Shown: positions 39,026 to 51,159 of the stretch, in pieces
How the letters are laid out: each line of letters opens with the position of its first letter
How positions within the stretch are numbered: the first letter of the stretch is position 1
Source: Lycorma delicatula
Taxonomy: Eukaryota > Arthropoda > Insecta > Hemiptera > Fulgoridae
Reading direction: 5' to 3'
NCBI RefSeq assembly: GCF_047948215.1
Contig: NC_134462.1
Coordinates: 117,548,437-117,612,436 of the forward strand
Length of the DNA: 64,000 nucleotides
The notes under the pieces: model-generated
The model's input: the letters and a program-made list of their open reading frames with translations, nothing else
Database searches by the model: none
Told to the model about the DNA's origin: nothing
Position numbers and translations under genes: made by a program

Positions 39026-41316
39026 GAAAGTTTTAATAAAACCGAGGATATCTCTTTTTCGTTTTTATATCAATATTTTTTTCATTTTTTTTTTATAGAA
39101 AAAAATTTATTTTCAATAGTTTATTAACTTAGAATATTAGATTAAAGCATAATAATTATACTGATGGGTATTTCAGTATAATAAAATTAAAATAATTTTA
39201 TTTTGCATTCATTAATATAATCGATCTATTAATGTGTATTAATTTACATTTCCGCACAGGAGTCCATAATTGGATTTTTGTAAAAACCCAAAAAATGTCC
39301 TTACCGCTGTATTAATTCCAACCCGGCCATAATTTTTTTCAATTTGGATACACGACAGTTATATCTTAACAGTTTATTATTTTCTGAAACTAGTGACTTA
39401 ATCACATAATTATAATCATTGTTCATTTCTAGAGACTGTAAAATACATAGCCAGATCAGGATTCATACCTAGGACCTACCAGATTAAAACTAAAGATAGT
39501 AGTACTAAAGAAGGTCGGAATTTTGAATAAAAATCCCCGTTTTCTTTTTTAATTCTCTCATTTATTTGAAAACATTTAAAAATGATTATTTATTTAAAAA
39601 AAAGAAAAGATTTTATATTCTCAGTGTCAGTAATTTTTTGAGAATTGTAATAAGTTTATTATTGAGTAACATAGCGTAAAAAGTGAAAAATAAAAGCAAA
39701 AGAATATTCTGGGAGGCTAAAATGTTTTACAGAAAAAATGTATAAAAAGGTTCTCATTTTTGTAGACCGATTCTTACCAGTGTAGTAGTAGTAGTATCTG
39801 TTGTATTTACAGCAAATTTGGCTGGAACTACATACAGCTACATACATGCACAAACCTTTGAATTTAAAAGATTATTGAATAATTAAAAAAAAAAAAAAAA
39901 ACACAAACCAATACAAAAAAAAAACGGATAAGAGAAATTGACGATACTAGAAAAAATCTTTCGAGACGTAACATACGTTTCCTGAATTATGAGTTACTTT
40001 TAAAATTTTTATTTTGGAAAATAGAACAGAAAATTTTTGTGATTCCAAAATTACACATTTTTCAACCATTTTATGGTTAAAAATCGATCAAAATATAATG
40101 AAGTTTTTATACTTTTTTAACAAAGAAAATCCTTTAATAATACAAAATTAACTTTTATTTTGTCAACTCCAAAAACTGACCTGTTTGACATAATTTATGT
40201 TATACGGAACTACTTTAGCCGATAATCTAGAATTTTACATTTCATATTAACAGGCCTATTTATAATAAGTCTACTTATATGAGGAAGGGTAGTTAAATAG
40301 GGTGGTCCAAGAAAGATTGAAGGTCTAGTTCGAAGGAGCAATAAGATAGATAGATAGATAGATGTCTAGGTAGAAATTTCAACTAAAGAAATAAACGTGC
40401 ACCGCACTAGCGCAATCAGGCAGGATCGTGCTGCATTCCACCGTCTGACCACACACGACCTCTGATCCAAATCTGTCATTCCCTTCTCCTTATTACTCCC
40501 TCTGGTTAAGGCCATAGTCCGATCTCCCGATATCGTATTGCTCTTTAGTTGCCCCCCTCTATACTATTCAAACTTAAAAAAGAAGAAGAAAACAAAACAA
40601 TCTACAAACTGCATATCTATCAATCTATATTTTATTCCTACCGATTTTCAAAGAATTATTTGATTGCGTAAACAGAAATCGGTTCAGAACAAAGGTAAAA
40701 ATTATGAAATATCGATTTTATATACTAAACAACCAAAAAATATGCATATATTGTTTATTACTTTGTATACAATAGAATAATAGTAGTCTGTCTTATTCCC
40801 TGCCAATGTTCTTTAGTAAAAAACATCTATAAGCTTATATTGGTAATATTCGTAATAATACTAACAAACATTATAATGTATTACGATTAAATTTTACGTT
40901 CAAGGGTAATGGGTTTAATTTTTATATGTAAAATATTATGAAATAAGTAGGCTATTTGCGGTTTCTCATATTTTTTCTATTAAACATAATTCTTTACGTT
41001 CCACATAATATTGAATTAAATATTTTTCAAATAACTTTTTCATAATATTAATTAATAAACAAAACTGACATATTACAATTTTGAATTTTTTATTTAACGA
41101 AAATGTTTCTAATTGAATTTAAAAAATATATACATAAGTTTATCTGAGGAAAGGAATAAAAAATATACTAGAAAATCTTTGGCTAAACACATTATTAAAT
41201 TATTATTTATGAAATTGCGACTTAGGATTTATAATCAGGTGGAATAGTTCTCAGGACGGGTGTACATTATTTCTAAAGCAAGTCTGTATATTCTTAAATA
41301 GTTCTTTAATATCTTA
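39023..41316. other. Non-coding DNA, GC-richer at about 40390-40570
   Basis: A (gata)n tract lies at 40345-40362. After it comes about 180 bp of less AT-rich sequence (caccgcactagcgcaatcag through agttgcccccctctatac) that I cannot assign. No coding feature was found. Confidence 0.4.
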
Positions 41317-41369
41317 GTAAAACAAATAATACTGTAGCACTCTGTATGCTACAGTATTATTTGTTTTAC
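41317..41369. repeat. Perfect hairpin, 23 bp arms, 7 nt loop
   Basis: The left arm 41317-41339 (gtaaaacaaataatactg...) is exactly complementary to the right arm 41347-41369 (...acagtattatttgttttac) around ctctgta. It is the longest perfect hairpin in the window and lies 7 nt from a second one. Confidence 0.92.
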
Positions 41370-41376
41370 ATATACA

Positions 41377-41426
41377 GTAATGATACATATACAGTATCAA
41401 CCCTCTGGTTGATACTGTATCATTAC
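41377..41426. repeat. Second hairpin, 20 bp arms with one 6 nt bulge, 4 nt loop
   Basis: The right arm ggttgatactgtatcattac (41407-41426) pairs with gtaatgatac plus agtatcaacc on the left (41377-41402), which carries an extra atatac between the two halves. The loop is ctct. Both this and the preceding hairpin contain acagtat/atactgt. Confidence 0.9.
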
Positions 41427-41699
41427 TTACGAAAATATCCGTTACTGTTCAACGTAAAATCGTCAATCGTTTACATTCAAATTCAAATCTGACATAAGAT
41501 AATCATCTAATCTTCTGAAAAATTTCGTGTAGGACAGGAATCTAGCACCACTAGGAAAGTACTCTTTTCGACGAGATAATTATCTTCTTTCACGATTTCT
41601 GTACAGGCAAATAATTCATTTATTATTTTACTACCTTCTGACATGAAACGTCTTTAAAATCACACCGAAACATACGACGAGTACCAGAACAGAATTTGT

Positions 41700-42250
41700 A
41701 GCGTAACGAAAAGATCTATATCGTCCTGCCTTAATAACTGCCTAACTATTAGTCTCGGAGACGTAAATGCGGTGTCATTTTATAACTTACACGGTCAGAT
41801 TACCGATACGACTTTGAGTTTGCGTCACTGGCGAGCAGGTTGACAAAGATGGAGCACAGGGCAGATCGGCCAAAACTGGCGCTCTCGCTCATTTCCATTC
41901 AGTGTAGCTCACAACTTAGACGTGATAGCGCGGTGATTCGTGTGTTTGTGTTTAGAGTTTGTCGAGATAGATCGATTTAAGTAATAATAAATGTATTTTT
42001 GACAATATTTATGTGTAAAAGATTAAAGTAAACGTGTAAAAAAGTATAGAAATTCAATATTCAGCATCACCCCGCGCAAAAGCCAGCCGGAAATATAAAT
42101 TACGCATATCGTTGGAAAGGGGAGGTTATGGGCCACGCCAATATCCGGTGCCGAGTGAGCGAGACTGTTTCGGGAGCGTCACATAACAGGCACGGAGCGC
42201 TCAGTTAACGACGCCGATGGCGCGAGCACCTCTACCGCTGCTTATTATAC
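41700..42250. other. GC-elevated island of unknown function
   Basis: Against the very AT-rich background this interval holds gcgctctcgctcatttccat with an arthropod-type initiator context (cattcagtg, about 41897-41905), caccccgcgcaaaagccagc, gccgagtgagcgagactg and gacgccgatggcgcgagcac. I see no long frame on either strand. It could be a promoter with a non-coding first exon, or the 5' UTR of a transposon. Confidence 0.35.
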
Positions 42251-43260
42251 CTTATGTTTCTTATTTCTTATATCACAGACCAATGTTGAACAAAATTGTC
42301 GAATATTAGTCGAAATAACTATAATGTAACATTTAGTGTCTGTTTTTTGATAAAATTAAATTTACTACGCAGTCAATGTCTCGTTTTTATTTCAATCCAA
42401 TAGAGTAAAAATGACTCGCTGACATACAGAGCGACCAATTTGTTTATAGAGTTGGTCAAATGAAGGGACTAAATTTTTCAATTTTCAGTTTTGTTAAAAA
42501 AAAATACGATGGTGGCTCTCCCATTTAACTATACAGATTAAGTTGTTGGTCTGTAGCTTGGAGGAACTTGATCCTAGGTCTGTAACGTTTCACGTTAAAT
42601 CAACGGCCGTGCGCCCCGACACAGTCTTATCCGAATTTTCCATTATCCTTTATTCTGACTTCCATTTGATGTTTATGGATTTTGTTGGCTATAGACACAG
42701 CAGTAATTAAGAAATCAGTAAATGAGACCCTTAAAGGTTTATTTCCAGTATTTCTGTAGAATAGTAAGATTCAAAATCTTTTGACTATGGATGTATATTA
42801 TAAATGAATTTCCAGTCCGATGACTACATAAAACAAAAATTCACACCGAGAAGCTTTATCGGTTAAAGTTTCGTACTTTATTCCTTGTAATAGGAAATTA
42901 CCCAAAAGGATACATACATACATAGCAACTTAATAAAAATCTACATGTATATTATAAAATAGTTTTCATTTAATTAGAAATAAAAGTATTGCGTGTAAAA
43001 TTATTAAAAGTTTTAATAAATTAAAAATAAATAATATTTATTTTAATAGATATCGATTCATTATAAAATAATATTAATAATATTAAAGTAGCAAAAAAAA
43101 AAAAATTCTTTATATGTGCTATAGGAAAAAGAGCTAAAATAAGACGTTAGAAATTGTCAACTATAAGTGTTAAACAGCTCTAATTTAGATTAATAGTTAA
43201 TATATCCTCGCTAAGATGTAGAAATATTGCGTGTTCGCATATTCACAACAGAAAAGAGAC
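42251..43260. other. AT-rich non-coding DNA
   Basis: No recognisable feature apart from a GC-richer patch near 42540-42640. Confidence 0.4.
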
Positions 43261-43286
43261 ATTACATTCTCTGTAGAGAATGTAAT
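43261..43286. repeat. Perfect hairpin, 12 bp arms, 2 nt loop
   Basis: attacattctct pairs with agagaatgtaat around gt. Partial echoes of the arm (acattct) recur at about 43325-43335. Confidence 0.85.
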
Positions 43287-44325
43287 TCTCTATAGCGATT
43301 AATTGCAGTAATTTGTAGAGACATTTACATTCTTAATCTGTCTCTTTTTAATATTATCTCAGTCTTTCATATAACTGTAATCCATACAAAAAATAACCTG
43401 AAGAATAACTGACATCTCTCATATTAGCTTTCTGTGAGAGTAATGATGTTCAGAATGCAGCCGATATTTGCGGTGACGCCGTGAAGTGGTAAAACATAAT
43501 TTGCGGCGCTGAATTTTGGTGGACTCGGCACGTGTTATAAGCTAGCAATGACTTGTATAACATGATACAAGTTGACTGCTTACAATTTTCTCCCTACGGA
43601 ATTAACATTTATAAATCTACCATATTTACTCATTATTTAACTTTTTTCGGGTGAAATCGGGCGATGATAAAATCATCCAGTATTATTTTAAACAAACTTT
43701 TTTTTTAATTTATTTACTGAAGAAAACATAAACCTGATAAGTTTCATTATCAAATAATGGCAATTAACTTCAACTTTTTTTAAATATAGCACATATCATA
43801 ATCCAATTTTTTTCTTTCCTTTTTTCTTTTTTTCTTTAAATCCAAAAGGATGTAGCTATAGGAAGTACCTTTGATAAAACAGAATTCCAAGAAAATAGAT
43901 AAATCCAAAAACATAATGCTGTAGAATAAACTTTATCATTAGACTTCCTTTAGTGAAGCGTTAGAATGTCTATTTATACTTCTCTATTTTTAATTTAAAA
44001 TAGACTAAAATAAACATTCAAGATGATGTAGGACGTTATTATATAAGTTTACAGATTGTGTTTAAGCAATTATAAATATTTAAAATATGCGATATTTAAT
44101 ATCGTATATCTTATACTATAATTAAAAATAATTATAATAATAAAAATAATTATTATTTATTCGTTTACAGCAAAGTTTGGGTTTCTGAATTTTCTGATAC
44201 ATGGCCCACCGTGATGTTAAACGGATTGTTGTAATATAGCTAAACTTTTTTATTTTATTATTATTAATTTTAATTCTTCTACATACGAATAATATATTTG
44301 CTAGACCCAGAAACCACATGAAAAA
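43287..44325. other. AT-rich non-coding DNA
   Basis: Nothing recognisable. Confidence 0.4.
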
Positions 44326-44605
44326 AATTGTTAATTGTTTAAACCCTCCCGCATCTCGATTATAGATTACCATGATTGTTTTGCATGTAAATAATTAGGC
44401 TGCCATAAAAAAAGATGTAAAAAATACATTCTTTTTAGGATTTTCTTTCTTTTTCCTGTTTAGCCAATTGTTAATTGTTTAAACCCTCCCGCATCTCGAT
44501 TACAGATTACCATGATTGTTTTGCATGTAAATAATTAGGCTGCCATAAAAAAAGATGTAAAAAATACATTCTTTTTAGGATTTTCGGTCTTTTTCCTGTT
44601 TAGCC
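44326..44605. repeat. 140 bp tandem duplication, two copies about 98% identical
   Basis: Copy 1 is 44326-44465 and copy 2 is 44466-44605. They differ at only about three positions (gattatag versus gattacag; ttttctttct versus ttttcggtct). Each ends with the SINE-A terminal sequence tttttcctgtttagcc. Only copy 2 continues into the SINE body (tccggtaattacc). Confidence 0.95.
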
Positions 44606-44760
44606 TCCGGTAATTACCTTTCAGACAATACTTCAGAGGAAGAATGAGGATGATATATATGACTGTAAATGAAGTGTAGTTCAGTCTTAGTTCGACCGTT
44701 CGTGAGATGTGTGGTTAATTGAAACCCAACCACCACAGAACCACGATCCACGGTAAGTTG
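44581..44760 (-). mobile_element. SINE-A, 5'-truncated, with 12 bp TSD
   Basis: The plus strand reads the SINE-A tail first: tttttcctgtttagcctccg, then acaatacttcagagg, ctgtaaatgaagtgtagt, gagatgtgtggttaattgaa and cccaaccacca. It stops at about 44757, before the tRNA-like head. The flanks ttctttttagga at 44569-44580 and 44761-44772 are identical, so the truncation happened at insertion and not later. Having lost its A and B boxes, this copy cannot be transcribed from its own promoter. Confidence 0.9.
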
Positions 44761-45089
44761 TTCTTTTTAGGACTGGCGGTACTGAATCTTCTACTAAATT
44801 AAAGCAATGGAACTGAAAGCAATGCAGCTATCTTTTTTTCCAGTCTTTCTTATCATTCATTTCTGGATTATTAATAAAAAGGATTGCCCTCTTATAATAT
44901 ATAACAATATTTACATAAAAAATATATACAGTATGGTCTTATGAAATTACTTATTTATGAAAAGATGAACTACTATAAATAATCTTAATATTTATGATTA
45001 AGAGAAAAGAAGAGAAATTGCGTGACTTGGTGATAAGAGGAACCAAGTGAAGCCTAGTCTACTGCGCGAATAGTTCATATATTATACAT

Positions 45090-45113
45090 ACACACAAGGG
45101 CGCGCACACACGT

Positions 45114-45151
<38 letters not shown>

Positions 45152-45177
45152 TGTGAGAGAGAGAGACATACACACAT
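45090..45177. repeat. Compound CA/GA microsatellite
   Basis: acacacacac tracts followed by (ag)n, tgtgag, then (ag)n and catacacaca. Confidence 0.9.
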
Positions 45178-45661
45178 TACAATATTAAAATGAATAATAA
45201 TAATTTCACTGTTAACCTATAAATTCAAAATTTTCTGATCATTGTTTTTAATGAACATGTAGTCAGTATTTTAATACGGTATGTTATTTAAATACTGTTA
45301 ATAATGTTGTTTAATGTTATTATTACATGCATAAAACCTACTGTTTGATTTAATAGACATTTGTAATAGCTGTAAATGGAAGAAATAATTATTCTGTAAT
45401 AGAAAAGCCGGTCTCTATCTCTGCACAACATCCAGAAATCAACATTCGGGGTTCTAATCCAGGTCAGGCAATTTTTCGCAAAAAAAAAATTTATTTCTTT
45501 TTCGTTCAGCGGAGCTATTACACGTACCAGCTAGAATAGGGAATATATAGGAGTTAATAAATATTGCAAGCTCCTTTAATTCAGTTATAGGCATTCTCCA
45601 CATTTATTCATTGTTCCTAGGGAACACGTTAAAGAAATATAAGATAATGTAAGTTGATTTA
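45178..45661. other. Non-coding DNA with a probable SINE-B scrap
   Basis: At about 45446-45470 ggggttctaatccaggtcag matches the B-box region of SINE-B (gggttcgaatccaggtcagg), followed by gcaatttt. The rest of that element is not recognisable. Confidence 0.45.
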
Positions 45662-46372
45662 GCCTTTTCAAAATCTTTTTGAAGAGTAAGTGCTAATCAG
45701 GTTTGGGTTCCAAATCTACGAAATAAAGTGGCGGTGGTCCCTTCGTTTGACGATGTAGAACGTTAGTAACGTTTCTAACCTCGTGGCCTAACTTTGTCAA
45801 TTCATCAATGATTACTGATTTATCTTCCGAGTGACGCATGCCTCGCATTACCAATCTATATGGTCTTTCACATTTAAGTTTATATGCATTGTGAACGATA
45901 TTGTATTCAAGCATTTTTAACCTAATAATTTTATAAGTTTCAATATCAACTGGCAGAAGTTTTACCGTGTGGCCCGATTTTTTATTGTTGTTAATTTATA
46001 TTTAATAACATTACAATTAGAAAATAACTGTGGTAGATAATTTTTCAATTCAGTTATTGCATTAACCCCTGTTACAAAAATATTCTCAGGTTGCAATGTT
46101 TTTGCACGAAAACCTTCTTTGCCAACAATTTTTTCAAGACTAAATTTATTTGACGTAGTAACAGCAAAAGTAGATGGACCAGCTGATTGTACGCAAATAC
46201 TAGGTTCGGTGTAATTTGTGCGTTGACGTTTTTTTGCCCCTGGAATTTCACAGTTCTGCCAATTGACATTTTCGTTTTGTTTGCGCAATTTTGGTATTGC
46301 TTGGCAGGGAATGTTTACATCATTAAAATCCGTAATATAACTTTGACTCTTTGCTCCTGAAAAGTCACTCAT
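45662..46372 (-). pseudogene. ORF1 (gag-like) fragment of a jockey-like LINE
   Basis: The minus strand opens with MSDFSGAKSQSYITDFND at 46372. After a low-complexity polar region it reads NIFVTGVNAITELKNYLPQL and NVIKYKLTT. A one-base slip in an A run near 45985 moves the frame to KSGHTVKLLPVDIETYKIIR, then YKLKCERPYRLVMRGMRHSE, LGHEVRNVTNVLHRQTK and PLYFVDLEPKPD, ending at 45693. This is the RNA-binding region that precedes the CCHC zinc knuckles in ORF1 proteins of jockey-like LINEs. The zinc knuckles are missing because the element stops at about 45662. A 5' fragment without its 3' half is atypical for LINE truncation. The start Met is plausible but unproven. Confidence 0.85.
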
Positions 46373-49300
46373 GTTATCGATAATGTCGTCTCTATTTAAC
46401 TTACGCCGCGCAACGATTTCCGAATTAAAGTGTCCCTGTCAGAACACTTTAGAAGCCCACGTATTCTATTTACGCATATAGGAGTAATAGCTAGGAGTAA
46501 CAGCTTGTAGCTGGTCCATAGTAACACGCTACGAAAGGTTATGTCGCTTATTTAAAAACGACACTGTGTAAAAATATTTCTTTTTGAGACAATATATTCG
46601 GTATAAGATACATTTTTCTGCTTATATTCGGTATAAAATAAATTCTCTCTAGAACTCACTGGACACGTCTGGCTTACACAAAAACAGCTGTTACACACCC
46701 ATTTACTAAAAATGTAATTTCCTTACATAGGCGTACGTACATAATTTGTGGCTCGAAAATAGGTAAAATATTACATCAATTTCATTGAATTTGTGATATG
46801 CTATAGCATTGTATTTAAAGTTGGTCTATGAGAATTTGATGAAAATTGGTTGAATTCAAAAGCTCAATTTAAGGGCCGACAACATCAAATTGAGGTTATG
46901 TTGACTGTAATGGTGTATTTTTTATACGCGTTTATGCAATGAGTCGCAGTGAGTTGAAGCTTTTGTGTAGGGTCTATTCGTTAATGGAACGTTTGTAGTG
47001 CGTTTCTTATTGCGAATAGTGAGGGTGTCGGAAATGAAAAATTTGTCGTCTTGGGCAGAACTGGGCAAAAGTTTTTTTCTTTTTGATTTATGAAATTTTT
47101 TGAGATATTACTTTAAATACAGTAAGTAATGTTTTTATATCGTAAGAAGTAAAACCCAGTCTATGAAAAAAAAGAAAAATCAGCTGTTACGGTGATGAAT
47201 TAAAAAAAATCTTCAATTTTATCAACGTTTACAGTTTTATTATATTTAAAATTTTTATTAAATTCCATAGTTATCGCTTTCCATTATTAGAAGAGTTTTA
47301 AAATCAAAATTTGTATGCGTGCATAAAAACATCTAAACGTAATTTTTTTAGTTGGTATTGCATCACTATGCAATATTGCATTGTTATAGCGCAATGGTAT
47401 GTTTAATAATACAACCGATTAAAAATAAATAATGAGAAGTCTTTTTAAAAGGGTATAAGAGTTTATTCAAAATAATCGTAGAATCAATTTTTTTAAATTA
47501 CACATTCATTTAAAAAAAAAAAGGTTTTGACCCGAATAGTCTCATAGTACAAACCGCACCACCATGCACAAAAGTCCAGGATTTATTTAATAACCCTTTG
47601 CCAGGTCAAGGATTATCCGACTGCATACCCGCTTCACATTCTTTTAGTGTTACTTCACTCTTTTTCGTTGCGTTTATTTAAATATTAAGTATTTATTCTT
47701 CCACCCTTAAGTCTCAGTTTTGATGAATTCAAAAATTGAAACACCACCGCAATTACACACAAAAACAAAGTGACTGATTACTTTTTTTAGATTTGATACA
47801 TCTAGTTGTAAAATTATATCTCGATAAAATAAATTAAAATATTCTGAATTAGGTTTAAATCCCTTTAAAGTTTTAAGATCCTTTTCCAATCCTTTTTAAA
47901 TTTGTTCGAAAAATCGAGATTAAAAACAGTAGTTTACTTCTGAATTCCAGATAATTGTAACTCATGTAGTCACTAGTAGTGGGCGAAAAAAAATACACTA
48001 TTTTTACAACGTTTTTTCTCTAGTGGGTTTTTTGTCAAGATGTGACTCCTTGTCCTGCTCTGTTCCTAAAGATAAACAATCTAAAGAAAAACAAAACTAA
48101 TAAAGATAAACTTAAAACGGATTAAAATTCACATAAAATAACATATTACGCTGTAAATTATTTAAATTTCAAGTTTCAAGTAGAAACGAAATTAAGGGTA
48201 AAAGTTGTTTTGATGAACAATTTTTTTTGGGAGTTCTAACATCAAAAAATATACATTTAAAAGAAAATTGAATAAAATGTTTTTTTTTTATTTTTTTATT
48301 TTGGCGAATTTTTTTGAAGTTGGTTTTATTTTTTAACGGATATTTTATTATTACAACTTATGTCATCTGAATTCATTAAAATACTTATACATTAACTCAA
48401 CATATATTTTCAACATTGTACCTTTGCAGTCATAAGTTTGCAGTTGTCTGTTTTCTTTTCATAATTTGGCAAGCTGATTAAAAAACAATTCGTTTTCCAT
48501 TTAAAAATAATTTAAAAAAAAATGTTTAATAAATATCGTAGGGATAAATAAATATTACGTTTGAAAGCTGTATTTTTTTAATGAACGATTCTGCGATCAA
48601 ACGTATATTAATATTCTTTAGTATAAAGTAAATTCCGTTTGTTATTTTAGAAACTAGATTTTCCCCTCGATAATAATTGCAAACATGAACATCTAGAACG
48701 GATAACCTAATAGAATACGTGTAAATCAATATGTAGGCACGATCATGTACTGAGTAACAAACATTCTAGCCTATTGACACATTATTTAGTATACAATATA
48801 CTCTCGATATATTCAGTATCTAAGATGGATATAAATCTTGTTTTTATAAATAAATAACATATAAAGAAAAATAGAAAATTAATAATCGGGGTCAGTGATT
48901 TAATCAAGTAAATTTTCTTTCATTCAAGTTTTAAGTAAACTTTTATTGAAAGCGTTTTGTTGTCAGCTTTAATACCAAATACGGTTAGATTATGCAGTTC
49001 AAGAAATAATCTTACTTATTGGAGATTCTTGAAGTACGAGTGTATTACATGCTTTTTCATTATCTGTTTTAATTTATGGACTAATTCTGCGATCGTTATC
49101 ATTAGATAAATTAATATTTTATTACTAGTAATTTAATTTAAAAAATAATAACGTAGTATGTTATACACATATATTATTATTTTACATCTAAAATTCGTAT
49201 ATCTTTTAAATAAAAAAACTAATTTATAATAAAGTTTCGTATTTTCGCAGCATTGAAATTCAGCAACCGCTGTCATATAAATCATAATTAAAGGATTAAT

Positions 49301-49566
49301 CAAACCTTTAAAATTAAAAAAAAGTAATAGATATATGTATGTACCGAAATTCTTTTTTACTTACTGAAATAAAATTGCTGTGGAACAAATGCTTTTTTCC
49401 CATTTTTATATTAAGCACACAAAAAAATATACAAATAGTAATCGAACAAGCGAACCACAAAAACCAAAATAAAAAACCAAAAAACAACAAATTTTTGGTA
49501 TAGCATAACCAGGAACAACTTAGTTTTAAAATATTTTGCCCCGATTTATCAGAGTGTAATAAATAA
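46373..49566. other. Non-coding DNA
   Basis: 46373-47060 may include the 5' leader of the LINE fragment read on the minus strand, but no copy is available to compare. A short direct repeat, ttcggtataa, occurs at about 46599 and 46626. The rest is AT-rich without features. Confidence 0.4.
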
Positions 49567-49650
49567 GGGTGAATCAGAAAAAATCGAACCATGTGACAGT
49601 TACGATGATGAGAGATAATTGCTTACGAATCCACTTGAATGAAGTTTATA

Positions 49651-49675
49651 TCCCTCAAACGGATCGTTTGAGGGA
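49651..49675. repeat. Perfect hairpin, 11 bp arms, 3 nt loop, inside LINE relic
   Basis: tccctcaaacg pairs with cgtttgaggga around gat. Removing 49665-49680 (cgtttgagggacggat) restores the LINE frame from IPQTD to RCFTLDLH, so those 16 bases are an insertion: an inverted copy plus a repeat of acggat. Confidence 0.9.
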
Positions 49676-49703
49676 CGGATAGGTGTTTTACCCTTGACCT
49701 ACA

Positions 49704-49729
49704 CTTTCCACGTCACCTGACGTGGAAAG
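49704..49729. repeat. Perfect hairpin, 12 bp arms, 2 nt loop, inside LINE relic
   Basis: ctttccacgtca pairs with tgacgtggaaag around cc. It encodes LHFPRHLTW where the family has LHLDRRLTW, so the left arm looks overwritten by an inverted copy of the right arm. Confidence 0.9.
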
Positions 49730-50165
49730 GCTACGCGGTAGAAAAAAGGAAACGGCTTAAAATCAAATATAGGAAACCAAACCGGTTGCTAGGTAGAAAC
49801 TTACAGTTATCGTTATCTAAAAAACTTTAGATCTACAGACAGAGTTATCCTTAAACCTGTCTGGACATATGGCATCCAGCTATGGGGTACGACGAGTAAC
49901 GGAAATAATGAGAAAATTCAAAGATTCGAAAATAAATTGGTCAGTACCCCAACAGAGACGCCGTAGTTTGTTAAAGGTAGAGAAATTCAGGACTATCTGT
50001 TAACGAAGAGATCCAAAAACTTAGTTCGCGTGCAGACAGAGGTTAGACAAAAAGATAAGTTATCTGGCAGTAATATACCGGACAATAGCTATGAGATCAG
50101 GTGACTGAAACGTTTCTGTATGCTGGACCTGAGAGATGAACCAGAGGAGTGACCTGGAGAAGGAA

Positions 50166-51007
50166 CACAGACATGGGAACACATGCGCTTTGTCACTTTG
50201 ATAATTTACAAATTATAGCTACTTCTATTTACCGATGTATATTTGTTTTCTGATGTTTACATATACCGGTATTGATGACGTTGTTTTTATTTTTATTTAT
50301 TTGTTTTTCTTCCTGTGTTTTATTTCTAGTTCTATGTTAACCATCGAACTTTACTTGGACCACTTGTAAAAGTGCTTTTCTTACGTATGTGGTGTTGAAC
50401 TTTTGTATATTTTAATGAGAATTTTCGTCGGTAACCACTCTCCATGTGATTATCGTGACTCATATTTACTTATAGTCCCCTGTGTGATACCGATTGTAAA
50501 TATTAACAGACAGCAAAAAAGGTTTTCAGAAATTAATTTGGGAAAATTTTTCAGGTTTATAATATTAAAAGAATATATGTTTTTTTCTGTTGCTTACGAT
50601 TAATTTATAAATTTTAAAATCGTTTTGTAATAATGTATCAAAAAATTGTAGTATTTTTTGTTAAATTCCTGTGGTAGAAGATTAATATCCAAAACTATAA
50701 ATAGAAAAAGAAAATTTAAAATTTACTATTTATTTAGTTCTAACAAATAAACTTAATTTAAAACATGAAACAAATAAAAGTGTACGGTACTACCTACGTA
50801 TAATATTTATTTTTTCAAACGCTACTCCGATATTAAGGATAGCAATTATAATTTTTATTTTATTTTTGTGATAAAATTTATATATTTTTTCTTCTTTTTT
50901 TTTTGAAGACAAAACAGACAAACACTAATCACTCTAAAAGATATTTCTTTAGGTTCACTAAAAATAAAGTGATAAAATAATTAATTAAATTCAACTGGAG
51001 ATTAATT

Positions 51008-51040
<33 letters not shown>

Positions 51041-51159
51041 CATCAGTACATACATACATGCATACTGATACTCTGATTTATTTACTGTATATGTTCACAT
51101 CTTTTGCATAAAACAATTTTTCCGCCATGAAATAATTAAAATATTATTTATATCATTAA
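50166..51159. other. AT-rich non-coding DNA, A29 run at 51012-51040
   Basis: No gene. The A run is followed by catacatacatgcatac and may be a retroposon tail or simple repeat. Confidence 0.45.

Larger units (their letters stand above)
49567..50165 (+). mobile_element. Jockey-like LINE, RT C-terminal part and 3' end, with hairpin mutations
   Basis: The plus strand reads KKSNHVTVTMMRDNC, LNEVYIPQTD (to 49664), a 16 bp interruption, then RCFTLDLHFPRHLTWK, KRKRLKIKYRKPNRLLGRN, LQLSLSKKL and a stop. After frame shifts come TYGIQLWGT (about 49868-49895), REIQDYLLTKRSKNLVRVQT, KLSGSNIPDNSYEIR and LKRF..LDLRDEPEE near 50150. These are the thumb and C-terminal motifs of jockey-like RT (usual forms: IPQTDxVKYLGLHLDRRLTW, WTYGIQLWGT, LAVNLLDN..RRLKR..VLDLP). 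It shares subfamily features with the fragment at 35880-36110. It is 5'-truncated and inactive. Confidence 0.88.
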
